A stretch of 64,000 nt of DNA from an uncultured Corynebacterium sp. (GCF_947253065.1 NZ_CAMXWS010000007.1:10497-74496), one strand, 5' to 3'. Positions 1 through 8,819 are shown, counted from the stretch's first letter. Program-made: numbers and translations. Notes: a model not told the origin generated them from the sequence alone.

Positions 1-276
1 CTCGGCGGTGCTGAGATGTCCCGCGTTGAGCGCTACCACGAGGGCCGCGTCCCGCTCCACACCCTGCGTGCGGAGATCGACTACGGCCTGGCTGAAGCAG
101 AGACCACCTTCGGCAACATCGGTGTCAAGGTGTGGATCTACAAGGGCGACGTCGTTGGTGGCGTGCGCGAGTCCGAGCTGAACGCTCCGGGCAATGACCG
201 CCGCGGCCGCGGTGACCGCCGTCCCCGCCGCGGTGGCCAGCGTCGCCAGCGCGCAGAGCAGAAGAAGGAGGGCTAA
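1..276 (+). CDS. rpsC: 30S ribosomal protein uS3, C-terminal part (cut by window start)
   Basis: The open frame runs into the left edge of the window, so only the last 91 residues are visible. They carry the conserved uS3 C-terminal domain (GAEMSRVERYHEGRVPLHTLRAEIDYG, seen in pieces) followed by a basic Arg/Gly-rich tail typical of actinobacterial S3. uS3 is part of the 30S head and lines the mRNA entry site. It is followed after 5 nt by rplP, the standard S10-operon order. Confidence 0.97.
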   Translation, partial: LGGAEMSRVERYHEGRVPLHTLRAEIDYGLAEAETTFGNIGVKVWIYKGDVVGGVRESELNAPGNDRRGRGDRRPRRGGQRRQRAEQKKEG

Positions 277-281
277 GACAC

Positions 282-698
282 ATGCTTATCCCTAAGCGCG
301 TTAAGTACCGTCGCCAGCACCGTCCGGGTCGTTCCGGCGTGTCCAAGGGCGGCAACACCATCAACTTCGGTGACTTCGGCCTGCAGGCTCTCGAGCCGGC
401 TTACATCACCAACCGCCAGATTGAGGCAGCCCGTATTGCCATCAACCGTCACGTCAAGCGTGGCGGCAAGGTCTGGATCAACATCTTCCCGGATCGTCCG
501 CTGACCCAGAAGCCGCTCGGCGTGCGTATGGGTTCCGGTAAGGGCCCGGTGGAGAAGTGGGTGGCCAACGTTAAGCCTGGCCGCATCCTGTTCGAAATGT
601 CCTACCCGAACGAGGCTGTCGCTCAGGAAGCTCTGCGCCGTGCTGGCGCTAAGCTGCCGTGCAAGACTCGTATCATCTCGAAGGAGGACCAGTTCTAA
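282..698 (+). CDS. rplP: 50S ribosomal protein uL16
   Basis: The 138-residue product begins MLIPKRVKYRRQHRPGR and has the normal L16 length and motifs (GMGKGKG-type loop seen here as GVRMGSGKGPVEKW). It binds 23S rRNA near the A-site tRNA elbow. It sits between rpsC and rpmC, and its TAA stop overlaps the rpmC ATG by one base, so translation is probably coupled. Confidence 0.98.
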   Translation: MLIPKRVKYRRQHRPGRSGVSKGGNTINFGDFGLQALEPAYITNRQIEAARIAINRHVKRGGKVWINIFPDRPLTQKPLGVRMGSGKGPVEKWVANVKPGRILFEMSYPNEAVAQEALRRAGAKLPCKTRIISKEDQF

Positions 699-931
699 TG
701 GCTACTGGAACCCCTGCACACGAGTTCCGTGAGCTCTCCGATGCTGAGCTGAACGACCGCCTGGGCGCTCTCAAAGAAGAGCTGTTCAACCTGCGTTTTC
801 AGCTTGCTACCGGTCAGCTGACCAACAACCGTCGTATCCCGGCGGTGAAGCGCGACATCGCACGTCTTTACACCGTGCTGCGTGAGCGCGAGCTTGGCCT
901 GTCCACCGTCCCTGGTGAAGGAGCTAACTAA
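698..931 (+). CDS. rpmC: 50S ribosomal protein uL29
   Basis: The product is 77 residues when started at the ATG that overlaps the rplP stop codon (TAATG). A longer in-frame extension inside rplP exists but does not look like L29. The sequence has the L29 two-helix pattern (ELxxxLxxLKEELFNLRFQLATGQL, then RIPAVKRDIARLYTVLRERE). L29 sits at the polypeptide exit tunnel, near the signal recognition particle and trigger factor docking site. The stop overlaps the rpsQ ATG. Confidence 0.97.
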   Translation: MATGTPAHEFRELSDAELNDRLGALKEELFNLRFQLATGQLTNNRRIPAVKRDIARLYTVLRERELGLSTVPGEGAN

Positions 932-1197
932 TGTCTGAAGCAACTACTAAGGCTCTGCAGAAGCGCCGCCGCGGCTACGTCGTGTCCGACAAGATGGATA
1001 AGACCATCGTTGTTGAGATCGAGGACCGCAAGTCCCACGCTCTGTACGGCAAGATTGTCCGTACCACCAAGCGTGTGAAGGCACACGACGAGGAGAACAC
1101 CGCTGGTGTCGGCGATCTCGTCCGTATCGAGGAGACGCGTCCGCTGTCCAAGGACAAGCACTTCCGTCTCGTTGAGATCATCGAGAAGGCTCGCTAA
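931..1197 (+). CDS. rpsQ: 30S ribosomal protein uS17
   Basis: An 88-residue OB-fold 16S rRNA-binding protein with the S17 core (VVSDKMDKTIVVEIEDRKSH, then GDLVRIEETRPLSKDKHFRLVEI). It is the last gene of this ribosomal block. In most bacteria rplN follows directly, but here a terminator and about 7 kb of unrelated genes intervene before rplN at 8451. Confidence 0.98.
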   Translation: MSEATTKALQKRRRGYVVSDKMDKTIVVEIEDRKSHALYGKIVRTTKRVKAHDEENTAGVGDLVRIEETRPLSKDKHFRLVEIIEKAR

Positions 1198-1205
1198 GCA
1201 CTTTC

Positions 1206-1216
1206 GCTTATCGACG
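1206..1216 (+). repeat. Copy of the 11-mer GCTTATCGACG, 3' of rpsQ
   Basis: An exact copy of the window-wide 11-mer lies 9 nt after the rpsQ stop. With the stop codon it forms a mini-hairpin: TAAGC (1196-1200), a 5-nt loop, GCTTA (1206-1210). It precedes the rpsQ terminator. Confidence 0.85.
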
Positions 1217-1224
1217 TCTCGTAC

Positions 1225-1272
1225 GCCCGCCCTCCCATCCTTTCTTCGGATGCGGAGGGCGGGCGCTTTTTG
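1225..1272 (+). terminator. Rho-independent terminator after rpsQ
   Basis: The arms GCCCGCCCTCC (1225-1235) and GGAGGGCGGGC (1254-1264) are perfectly complementary, and a T-rich tract follows (GCTTTTTGTCTTTT). It ends the S10-block transcript. Its T-tract runs directly into the promoter of the next gene. Confidence 0.9.
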
Positions 1273-1290
1273 TCTTTTAAGATGGTGCGC

Positions 1291-2160
1291 ATGTTGCGGA
1301 AGGTCATTGGTGGCGTGGTCGGCGCGGTGGTGCTTGCTCTTTCTGGGTGCGGCGACCCGTCGGAAAGTGAGCGCGGTGCGCTGGAGCAGTGGGCTGCGTC
1401 TGACCCGGCCTTTGAAGATCTGAAGTTTTCCCCGGTCATTGCGGGCGGTTTTCCGTCTGGCACGATCTCGGTCGGCGGGACGGTGGCAGCAGAAGACGTC
1501 GCTGAGTTTGTCGCTGCCTTGGTCGCGCTGCGCGAAAAGGGGGAAGAGCTTGACCAGGAGTTGACGTCTCATGTGAAAGCGCAGCTAGGCAACACTGGTT
1601 TTAAGTGGCAGGGCTCATTCCCATCCGCCGAGTTCGGAGCAGAGGCCGGAGAACTATTAGAGCCATTCGCGGCACCGGAGGTAGCGGAGGTCTCAATCAA
1701 GGCAGCGGGCCCGGGTGGGGGAGTGGCTGTGGAGGTGGATAGGGAGGCGTCGATAAGCGATGCTGCTGCCCGTGACTTCCGCGACAGGGCGTATGCGCAC
1801 CTGGGTGAAGGTGCCATCTTCATGCTGCGTGGGTTCCCGCTGCATCACCCTGTGCGTGAGGAAGGGGTGCCGGGATGGGGCGCGGCCAGCCCGAATCTCG
1901 CACTGCGTGCTGATGGCGTGACGCTGAGCGAGCTCGTTGCGCAGGCCGAACGCGTCGATGCCGCAAGCTCGCTATACCTGTATCACGTGGCCAACGGCGG
2001 GCCTGTGAGCGTGTGGTATTTCTACGCGGACGGCGCGTTCAACCCTGATGACCTGCAGCCCATCAAGGAGATTCTGCGCGAGTCGGTCGACGGGAAACCC
2101 GCCAATGTGATCGTAAGCGGCCCGGGTGGCGAGCTGCACCGCGAAATGGTTGGCGACTAG
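1291..2160 (+). CDS. Secreted lipoprotein of unknown function
   Basis: The product is about 289 residues. It starts with a short basic N-terminus, a hydrophobic stretch and a lipobox (LALSGC), so it should be exported, lipidated on the Cys and anchored outside the membrane. I chose ATG 1291 over ATG 1282 and TTG 1270 because TAAGAT at 1278-1283 is a plausible -10 box 7 nt upstream, there is no Shine-Dalgarno, and this start gives the cleanest signal peptide. The mature part is acidic and has no motif I recognise; two similar alpha/beta halves are possible. It contains an ATA codon (1753-1755) within a copy of the 11-mer repeat. It ends tail-to-tail with the next gene, overlapping by 4 bp (CTAG). 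Confidence 0.8.
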   Translation: MLRKVIGGVVGAVVLALSGCGDPSESERGALEQWAASDPAFEDLKFSPVIAGGFPSGTISVGGTVAAEDVAEFVAALVALREKGEELDQELTSHVKAQLGNTGFKWQGSFPSAEFGAEAGELLEPFAAPEVAEVSIKAAGPGGGVAVEVDREASISDAAARDFRDRAYAHLGEGAIFMLRGFPLHHPVREEGVPGWGAASPNLALRADGVTLSELVAQAERVDAASSLYLYHVANGGPVSVWYFYADGAFNPDDLQPIKEILRESVDGKPANVIVSGPGGELHREMVGD

Positions 2161-3755
2161 CCCGCAGCGACGGCGATGCGCTCGGTGAAGCGGGCATAAT
2201 CGTCGCGGATCACTCCAAGCGGTGCGACGACTTCGGTCTCAGATGTCGCGGCGATTTCTTTTCGTAATGCTGATCGCGTCCTGCGTTTGACTCCCGCGCC
2301 GATCACCCCGCCGAAAACTGCAGTGACGAGCCCGATGACCAGGCCCGTCAGTAGTCCGGCCATGATGAGCAGGGTGGGAATGGGCCAGCCCTCGACATCC
2401 GGGACGAGGTCACTGCCCAAAAGCGGAGTGAGCACACCTGGCACGAACGCGACGATGAGGTACCACAGCACACCGATCAGCGCGGCGAGCAGCGCCAACC
2501 ATTGAACGATGGTGAGCAGCGACCAGGCTTTCGACGGCTCCGCAGGCAAGCGCGTGCGGGCGACGGCGCGGTCGAGGGCAGCAGGGAGACGTGTGGCCAC
2601 CTCGTCGGCGCGGTCGGAGACGGCTGACGCCCATTCCGGTGGGAGGTCTGCTGCGGCGGCGGTGGCGTAGTTGCGCACGCCTCGGTTAGCTACCGCCTTT
2701 GATGCGGCGTCCAACTCGGGCAAGGAGGAGCGGTGCACGCCGACCTCATCAGCTTCTTCGCGCAATCCCATGCGCTTGAGCGGGTCAGGACGGAAACGTG
2801 TCACCCAAGATGTCAGCAGCCAGCCGGTGCGTTCATGCAGACGCTTGCGGTAGGCGGCAGCCGTCGAGGTAGCCACGCGGTCCGCGCCCGCAGCCTGGGC
2901 GAGCACCCCATCCAGTTCACGCTTTGCACGCTTATCGACGTCCCCCGCCTTCCCCGCATCCCGATACTCCTCTGTCGCGGAAGCGATATCCGCTTCGATG
3001 CGTGCGGATTGCGCCGTGTGCGCCTGGGCAACACGAGCGATCGCGGCGCGCAGATCCTCGATCCCAGCGCCGGTGTGGGTGGAGGTGGGGATGACGCTGA
3101 CATTTTGCAGGCCATCATCGCGCAAGAGCTGAGCGAAGGACTGGGAGACCGTCGGCAGATCGGACTGCGCAAGCAGGTCCGTTTTGTTCAGCACGGCCAG
3201 CGTCACGGCGGAGTGGTTCGCGTGGGGGCGGATGAACTGGTCATGAATGACACTGTCGGCGTATTTCTCCGGGTCCGAGACCCACACAAGGACATCGACC
3301 TGGGATGCCAGACGTTCTGCGATCTCGCGGTTAGCCTGCTCCACCGAGTCGAAATCGGGAAGGTCCAACAGGATCAACGGGCCGGCTTTGGAGGCGAATT
3401 CACCGTTGCGATTGCGGCGGTCTTCTACCTCGAGCCAGTCGAGGAGTTCCTCAGAACCATTCGGCTCCCAGATCGCGGCCAACGGAGACGAAGTGGTTGG
3501 GCGGCGGGCGGCTGCTTTGCCCAGGTCTTCGCCAACTACTGCATTGAAAAGCGATGTCTTTCCCGAACCGGTCGCCCCGAAGAATCCGACGACGGTGTGC
3601 TCGGCTGACAGGGCACGTCGTTCAGCGCCTGCACGAGCGATTGACTCGAGGCGTTCGCGCTGCGTAGGGGAGAGGTACGGCGCGCCGATCTCAGAAGCTT
3701 CGCTGAGAGCTGTGAGACGATCACCGAGAGATGCCGTGCGTTTAAACAGTGCCAT
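2157..3755 (-). CDS. Dynamin-like / Era-type membrane GTPase, second of a tandem pair
   Basis: The product is 532 residues from ATG 3755; a 22-codon upstream extension lies inside the preceding gene and is not conserved-looking. The P-loop GATGSGKTS is near residues 60-68, a G3-like DLPDFDS follows, and a G4 NKTD is visible (LAVLNKTDLL). The C-terminal third has two strong membrane segments (WLALLAALIGVLWYLIVAFV and the LLIMAGLLTGLVIGLVTAVFGG region). This GTPase-plus-hairpin layout suggests membrane remodelling or stress protection. Its start overlaps the upstream GTPase gene by 14 bp, so the two are translationally coupled and probably work as a heteromer. The exact role is unknown. Confidence 0.85.
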   Translation of the reverse strand: MALFKRTASLGDRLTALSEASEIGAPYLSPTQRERLESIARAGAERRALSAEHTVVGFFGATGSGKTSLFNAVVGEDLGKAAARRPTTSSPLAAIWEPNGSEELLDWLEVEDRRNRNGEFASKAGPLILLDLPDFDSVEQANREIAERLASQVDVLVWVSDPEKYADSVIHDQFIRPHANHSAVTLAVLNKTDLLAQSDLPTVSQSFAQLLRDDGLQNVSVIPTSTHTGAGIEDLRAAIARVAQAHTAQSARIEADIASATEEYRDAGKAGDVDKRAKRELDGVLAQAAGADRVATSTAAAYRKRLHERTGWLLTSWVTRFRPDPLKRMGLREEADEVGVHRSSLPELDAASKAVANRGVRNYATAAAADLPPEWASAVSDRADEVATRLPAALDRAVARTRLPAEPSKAWSLLTIVQWLALLAALIGVLWYLIVAFVPGVLTPLLGSDLVPDVEGWPIPTLLIMAGLLTGLVIGLVTAVFGGVIGAGVKRRTRSALRKEIAATSETEVVAPLGVIRDDYARFTERIAVAAG

Positions 3756-5622
3756 TGGAGTCGCCTTCCTCCGGTGCGTTCGGGCGTTGGAATCCGCCAC
3801 GCAATTGCGCGAACAGGTCACGAAGCGGGCCGCGTTCGGCAGTCTCGTCGAGCGTTGTGGGCGCCTGTTCTGTCGGCGCTAGCTCTGCGCGGGCGGGGCG
3901 GGCTGTGCCGGCCAGCTCGGGGAAGCGCTCGCCAACGGCGGCATGCGCCGTCACCGCGGCGTGTTCCAACTCTTCAGCCCTAGTGCCTTCCAGCAGGGGA
4001 TCCGTGACTGGGAAATAGCGCTCGCGCTCGCGTTGGAGCAGCTGGCGGAGACGCTCGTTGAGGTCATTGCGGGCATCGGTGGCCATGCGTCGAACGGTGT
4101 CCTCGCCGAACATCGTCTCCAGTAGCTTCTGGCCAAGGACTGCAGAACCGCCGGCGATGGCTACTTCGCCGCCAGTCAGTCCGGCGGTGGAAGCGAACAC
4201 CACGAGCATGAGCGCAACAGTGAGCACATTCAGGCCGAAGGACATGGCGCGTGCGCGTTGCCGCTTCGAGCCGGCGGTCTCTTGGATGCGGTCGAGCAGG
4301 GCTGCTTGCCAGTCGCGGACGAGGGTGGCAGCGAGCTCGTCGATATCTGCACTTGAGCGCGCGAGTGCGGGGTCGGCTTCTGCGCGGAGATCCGGTGCGA
4401 CGGAGCCGATGTGGGACCAGGAACGTGCGGCGGCGGTGTCGGCCGCGTCGACGATGACTGCGTGCAGCCCGGATTCCAGTTCGGTTTCCACCTCCCGCAG
4501 GGGAGCGGGCTCGCCGCTGAAGAAGCTGCCCACCTTATCTACTGCCTGGGAGAACCAGCGCTCAAAACTGCGGGTCACATCGGACGTGCCCACGATGTCT
4601 TGCCACCTGTCCATGACTTCGGTGCGCAACATCTTGCCGTCGGAGGTGGCGTCGATGACGTGGCTGTGGGCAGCGGAATACTGTTCGCTGATCGCGCTGT
4701 CGAGTTGCGCGGCGAACGCTTCCTGGCGGGAACGCGCTTCAATCAGTTTATCGACGCGCCCCAGCGCCCCCGATGCCGCTCCCACCACCGTCTTGCCCGC
4801 GACGGCACGGCGTGCAGCAGAGTCTTCAGCGAGGCCCGTCAAATACGAGCGCAGTTCGGCGACCAGAGTGTCTTGTAGGAACTCTTCCCCGTTCTCACCG
4901 CCGAGATCAGGGACGAAGGGGACCGTGAAAACAGTAGCGTTGCCCAGGCCGGCTTCATTCATCATGCGGCGCAGGTCATCGGGAACTGTTGCTGCTGATG
5001 CTTCATCGAGGCGGTTGAGTACCACCACGACCTCAATGCCGCGTCCGGCGGCGTCGTGGAGGAAATTCCACACCAACTGGTCGGCATAGCGGGCTGGGGT
5101 AGTGACGAACACCCAGAGATCAGCGGCAGCGAGCAACTGCGAAGCCAGAGCGCGGTTGCGGTCGTCGATGGAGTCGAAATCGGGGGCGTCGAGAAGCGCG
5201 AGCCCCTCTGGGATGCTGCCTGTCGGGACGAGACGCAGCGTCGTTGACTGCTCATCGCCAGCGCCGTGCGAACGCGCGAGACCTGGTAGGACCTGTGGCG
5301 AATTGAACCAATCCGCGTCCGCAGGATTAGCGACCAGCACTGGCTGGCGCGTGGTCGGGCGGATCACGCCGGGATTGGAAACGCGCTCACGGAGCACGGC
5401 ATTGACCAGCGTGGACTTGCCGGAACCCGTCGAGCCACCGATAACCGCCAAGAGCGGCGCATCGAGGTTGGCCAGGCGGGGCAGGACATAATCGTCCAGT
5501 TGGTTCACAATGGCGCGGGCGTCGTCGCCTGCGGCGCCGTCGATACGCGTGCCTGCGACGGCATCGCGCACCCGGCGCATCGCATCAAGCATGTCAGGGG
5601 TAGAAGCACTCACCTGATTCAT
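3742..5622 (-). CDS. Dynamin-like GTPase, first of a tandem pair
   Basis: The product is 626 residues. The P-loop GGSTGSGKST is at about residues 62-71, a switch-I Thr lies in RPTTRQP, G3 is DAPDFDS and G4 is NRLD (a variant of NKxD). A long helical middle region is followed by a hydrophobic hairpin (LNVLTVALMLVVFASTAGL and GGEVAIAGGSAVLG). A charged C-terminal tail follows. The domain order matches bacterial dynamin-like or membrane-bound large GTPases. It lies 35 bp downstream of the formate/nitrite transporter gene on the same strand and overlaps the second GTPase gene. Confidence 0.85.
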   Translation of the reverse strand: MNQVSASTPDMLDAMRRVRDAVAGTRIDGAAGDDARAIVNQLDDYVLPRLANLDAPLLAVIGGSTGSGKSTLVNAVLRERVSNPGVIRPTTRQPVLVANPADADWFNSPQVLPGLARSHGAGDEQSTTLRLVPTGSIPEGLALLDAPDFDSIDDRNRALASQLLAAADLWVFVTTPARYADQLVWNFLHDAAGRGIEVVVVLNRLDEASAATVPDDLRRMMNEAGLGNATVFTVPFVPDLGGENGEEFLQDTLVAELRSYLTGLAEDSAARRAVAGKTVVGAASGALGRVDKLIEARSRQEAFAAQLDSAISEQYSAAHSHVIDATSDGKMLRTEVMDRWQDIVGTSDVTRSFERWFSQAVDKVGSFFSGEPAPLREVETELESGLHAVIVDAADTAAARSWSHIGSVAPDLRAEADPALARSSADIDELAATLVRDWQAALLDRIQETAGSKRQRARAMSFGLNVLTVALMLVVFASTAGLTGGEVAIAGGSAVLGQKLLETMFGEDTVRRMATDARNDLNERLRQLLQRERERYFPVTDPLLEGTRAEELEHAAVTAHAAVGERFPELAGTARPARAELAPTEQAPTTLDETAERGPLRDLFAQLRGGFQRPNAPEEGDSNGTV

Positions 5623-5657
5623 TCTGGCAGATGGCCAGCTGACGCGGGGATTATGCC

Positions 5658-6452
5658 TTAGTCGCGGTAATTCGTGCGGGTGCGGTTCAACCAGCCATAA
5701 ATACCGCCCATGATCAGGCCGCCACCGACGAGGTTGCCCAGCCAGACCAGTGCCCAGTTGCGTGCCACGTTGCCGATGGTGAAGCCGTCAATGGAGGATG
5801 GGTCGAACATGAAGCCAGCCAGGGTAGTGAGCACGAAGTTAGCGATCGAGTGCTCATAGCCCATGGCGGCGAAGGACGGAATGACAATTGCGACTGCCCA
5901 GATCTTGGCGCTGTGGTCCTTACCGGCCTGGGCGGTAAGAATGAAGCCGATATTGACAACCATGTTGGCCAGGATGGCCTCGATGAACAGGGTGCCGCTT
6001 GGCTTAGCCAGCTTCGCTTCCCACAGGTCCGCAAGGAAGGGGAGCGTGTCCATGGCATTTTGTCCCGTTGTGGTCAACGAGATCAAATATGAAACAGCAA
6101 TTGCGCCGACCAAGTTGAAGAACGTGACAAACAAGATGATCACAAGACCACGCGATATGTTGTTCAATTTGTGCACGTATCCGTAGGTCATGAACATCAT
6201 GTTGCCGGTCGCCAACTCCGCCTGGAGGACGACCATGATGTACAGCGTCACCGCGAAAAGCATTGCGAAGGGGTACTTGCCCCAGCCCGGGGCGTATGCC
6301 TCAGTCAGAGTTGCAGTCGCGGCTGCGAAAGCAGTCATGATGCCCAGGTAGACACCAGCCATGACGCTTCGCAAGGCAAGGCGACCTGGTTCACGACCGA
6401 AAAGGTCGAGCTTATTCTGGATTGATACGGGGGCCTTCTCACTGAAACTCAC
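5658..6452 (-). CDS. Formate/nitrite transporter (FNT family) channel
   Basis: The 264-residue product has six hydrophobic spans and the FNT hallmarks: an ELATGNMM-type segment, the central-pore GYEHSIANF with its conserved His, and the C-terminal pattern NVARNWALVWLGNLVGGG. FNT proteins form pentameric channels for formate, nitrite or related monovalent anions. The substrate cannot be read from sequence. The start codon is GTG; a TAGTTT box lies 6 nt upstream, so the mRNA may be leaderless. The neighbouring ldh at 9914 hints at fermentative acid metabolism, but no operon link exists. Confidence 0.9.
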   Translation of the reverse strand: MSFSEKAPVSIQNKLDLFGREPGRLALRSVMAGVYLGIMTAFAAATATLTEAYAPGWGKYPFAMLFAVTLYIMVVLQAELATGNMMFMTYGYVHKLNNISRGLVIILFVTFFNLVGAIAVSYLISLTTTGQNAMDTLPFLADLWEAKLAKPSGTLFIEAILANMVVNIGFILTAQAGKDHSAKIWAVAIVIPSFAAMGYEHSIANFVLTTLAGFMFDPSSIDGFTIGNVARNWALVWLGNLVGGGLIMGGIYGWLNRTRTNYRD

Positions 6453-6519
6453 TCTTCCAAACTAAATGATTCTGGGAAAAGTGGCTAACCCATTTCCGCC
6501 CGCGAGCGACTCTTATGTG

Positions 6520-8097
6520 CTATGCATTTGCTTTTGTCCGTGAGGCCTGATCAAAGAATTCGCGTTCGTAGTAGCACGCGTACATGAATGCGTCGGCCGC
6601 GTCGGCCCGCTGAGCTTCCGAGGCGTTCGACAGTGCCTTTTCTACGGATTGCAGCGCCATACGCACGGCATCTACGAAATCTTCGCCGCCGTACATCGAT
6701 AGCCATGCGTTGTACGGATGGTCCGGATTGTTGTTTTCGGCGAGGTGTAAACCGACTTCTGCGTAGAGCCAGAAGCACGGCAAAACGGCCGCAGCGCCAA
6801 CAACGTAGTCTCCGAGCGCGGCTTGTGATGTGAGCATATTCACGTATCCAAGAGTGATCGGGGAGGGTGGAGTGTCAGCTTCCACGTGGTGTTGGGAGAT
6901 CCAATTCCGGTGCAATTCCGATTCGGCTTCGATCGCGACAGTGGCGGATTGTGACCACCACACTTGGTCTTCCGCATCGGGCGCCTTCGCGCTCACTGTC
7001 GCGAGTGCGCGGGAGTATTCGCGCAGGTAGTAGGCATCTTGGACGAGGTAGAAGGCGAAACTCTCCTCTGGCAGGGTGCCATCGCGCAGTGCACGAATGA
7101 AGGGGAGGTCCAGTGTTTCTGGCCATACCTTCTTGGCCGCTTTGTCCCAGAGTTCGCGGGTGAATGGGCCGGCTGCAGCGATTTTGGGCTCGAGTGAGGG
7201 GGAGGAGGGGGCGGTCCAGTCGTCGTCAAGCTTCCACGGCGTTGTGGATCCTGCTGCTGCGAGGCGACGCGAACGGTGGAAGTGATCGACGGGCCCGTGG
7301 CCGGATCCGACGTTGAGCTCATCGGCGTGCGCGATTGCTTCGTGGAGCCAGCTCGACGTCCATGAAAGTGCGGTGTCTGCGTCGATGGCCAGGCGCGTGG
7401 CCAGCGCGGACGACAGTGAGCACCCCGTGCCGTGCGTATTCTTCGTATTCACGCGGGGGACGTGAACGACTTGGATCTCGCCTTCGGGGCTGACCAACGC
7501 GTTCGACGCGTAATTCTCTTCCAGGTGGCCGCCCTTGACCACAACCTTGACATTCGCTGCCCTCGCGTACGCGCGACCTTGCTCGATGGCTTCGTCGAAG
7601 GTTTTCGCAGGCGTCGTGTTCGCGAGCACAGCGAGTTCTGGAATATTCGGCGTGACGACGCTCGCGTGATCCCTCACGAACTGCCGCATCGCCTCCTCCG
7701 CGTCCTCGGTGAGCAAACGATCCCCACTCGTAGCCACCATCACCGGATCCACCACAACCAGTTCGACCGGGTGTGCCGCCAAATACGTCGAGACCGTATT
7801 GGTGGTGTCCACATCACCCAGCATGCCGATCTTCACCGCATCCACCTCGACGTCGTCGAAGACCGCGTCCAGCTGCTCCTTCAGGAAGTCCTGCGGGGGA
7901 ACGTGGATGCTGCGCACCCCGTGCGTGTTCTGCGCCACTAGCGCCGTCACCACGCACATGCCATAACCGCCGGCAGCTGAGATCGACTTCAAGTCCGCCT
8001 GGATCCCTGCCCCGCCCGTGGGGTCCGTTCCCGCAATGGACAGCACATTCGGGATAGCGCAATTGGAAGTAGACAAAGAATTAGGCAAAGAAGCCAT
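6520..8097 (-). CDS. thiD: Fusion of HMP/HMP-phosphate kinase (ThiD) with a TenA-type thiaminase domain
   Basis: The product is 525 residues from ATG 8097, which has GGAGG 8 nt upstream. Residues about 15-265 are ThiD: SIAGTDPTGGAGIQADL, then a C-terminal GTGCSLSSALA phosphate/anion-hole motif. It phosphorylates hydroxymethylpyrimidine and its phosphate for thiamin synthesis. Residues about 305-520 are TenA, with the PCFWLY Cys region and the YYEREFFD Glu; TenA recovers HMP from degraded thiamin. Fusing salvage and kinase domains channels HMP. A TPP riboswitch immediately upstream should switch expression off when thiamin pyrophosphate is plentiful. Confidence 0.93.
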   Translation of the reverse strand: MASLPNSLSTSNCAIPNVLSIAGTDPTGGAGIQADLKSISAAGGYGMCVVTALVAQNTHGVRSIHVPPQDFLKEQLDAVFDDVEVDAVKIGMLGDVDTTNTVSTYLAAHPVELVVVDPVMVATSGDRLLTEDAEEAMRQFVRDHASVVTPNIPELAVLANTTPAKTFDEAIEQGRAYARAANVKVVVKGGHLEENYASNALVSPEGEIQVVHVPRVNTKNTHGTGCSLSSALATRLAIDADTALSWTSSWLHEAIAHADELNVGSGHGPVDHFHRSRRLAAAGSTTPWKLDDDWTAPSSPSLEPKIAAAGPFTRELWDKAAKKVWPETLDLPFIRALRDGTLPEESFAFYLVQDAYYLREYSRALATVSAKAPDAEDQVWWSQSATVAIEAESELHRNWISQHHVEADTPPSPITLGYVNMLTSQAALGDYVVGAAAVLPCFWLYAEVGLHLAENNNPDHPYNAWLSMYGGEDFVDAVRMALQSVEKALSNASEAQRADAADAFMYACYYEREFFDQASRTKANA

Positions 8098-8102
8098 CAG
8101 AC

Positions 8103-8190
8103 ATTCCTCCGCGAATACTGGTTCGATCAGGTTCAACGGGTGTTATCTCAGCCACGTGTCTATTGGTTCGCGTGGCACCCCGTGTCTTGT
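8103..8190 (-). ncRNA. TPP (thiamin pyrophosphate) riboswitch
   Basis: On the minus strand the leader shows the TPP aptamer signature: CGGGGTGCC, then GCTGAGAT, then ACCCGTTGAACCTGATC. The Shine-Dalgarno GGAGG (8106-8110) lies right at the 3' end of the aptamer, so ligand binding probably controls translation initiation by hiding the ribosome-binding site. No terminator hairpin is visible between aptamer and start codon. Confidence 0.93.
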
Positions 8191-8344
8191 TCCGATATCG
8201 TACGCGAACGCCTGCTCACGGGGGTAGAAGGTCGGGCGCGGCGGGGATTTGGGTAAAGCAGCAGCGACGTGGTTTAATACCACAGTTGTCTAGCGCTGGT
8301 CGTAGCTGATGCGCGTTTCCGAGTTGAGGCTGCGAGACCCTTCG

Positions 8345-8370
8345 ACAGTGAGCACTGTTCGTCGATAAGC
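8345..8370 (+). repeat. Palindrome and minus-strand 11-mer copy in the rplN leader
   Basis: ACAGTGAGCACTGT (8345-8358) is a perfect 14-bp palindrome with 6-bp arms. It is followed at 8360-8370 by CGTCGATAAGC, the reverse complement of the window-wide 11-mer. Both lie in the roughly 260-bp stretch between the riboswitch and rplN, which otherwise holds the presumed rplN promoter (a TTTAAT box at 8273-8278 inside GTGGTTTAATACCAC). The regulatory meaning is inferred. Confidence 0.6.
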
Positions 8371-8450
8371 GGATAGGCACAAATAGACATTGACCACGTG
8401 CGTGCAGGACGGAAATCTGGCGCACATTGATCCAGGTCAGGAGACCAAAA

Positions 8451-8819
8451 GTGATTCAGAAAGAATCGCGTCTGAAGGTCGCCGACAACACTGGTGCACG
8501 CGAAATTCTGTGCATCCAGGTGCTCGGCGGTTCTGTTCGACGCTTCGCCGGTATCGGCGACACGATTGTCGCCACCGTGAAGGAAGCTGCCCCGGGCGGC
8601 AACGTCAAGGAAGGCGAGATCGTTCGCGCCGTCATCGTGCGCGCGAAGAAGGAGACCCGTCGTCCGGACGGTTCCTACATCTCGTTCGACGAGAACGCAG
8701 CCGTTCTGATCAAGAACGACACTGAGCCCCGCGGTACCCGTATCTTCGGCCCGGTTGCACGTGAGCTGCGCGACAAGAAGTTCATGAAGATCGTGTCTCT
8801 CGCACCGGAGGTGATCTAG
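8451..8819 (+). CDS. rplN: 50S ribosomal protein uL14
   Basis: The product is 122 residues, the canonical L14 length, from GTG 8451 with AGGAG about 8 nt upstream; the longer ATT-initiated extension is not L14. Motifs include IQKESRLKVADNTGAREILCIQVLGG and the C-terminal FMKIVSLAPEVI. L14 binds 23S rRNA and contacts 16S in an intersubunit bridge. It heads the rplN-rplX-rplE block. Confidence 0.97.
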   Translation: MIQKESRLKVADNTGAREILCIQVLGGSVRRFAGIGDTIVATVKEAAPGGNVKEGEIVRAVIVRAKKETRRPDGSYISFDENAAVLIKNDTEPRGTRIFGPVARELRDKKFMKIVSLAPEVI

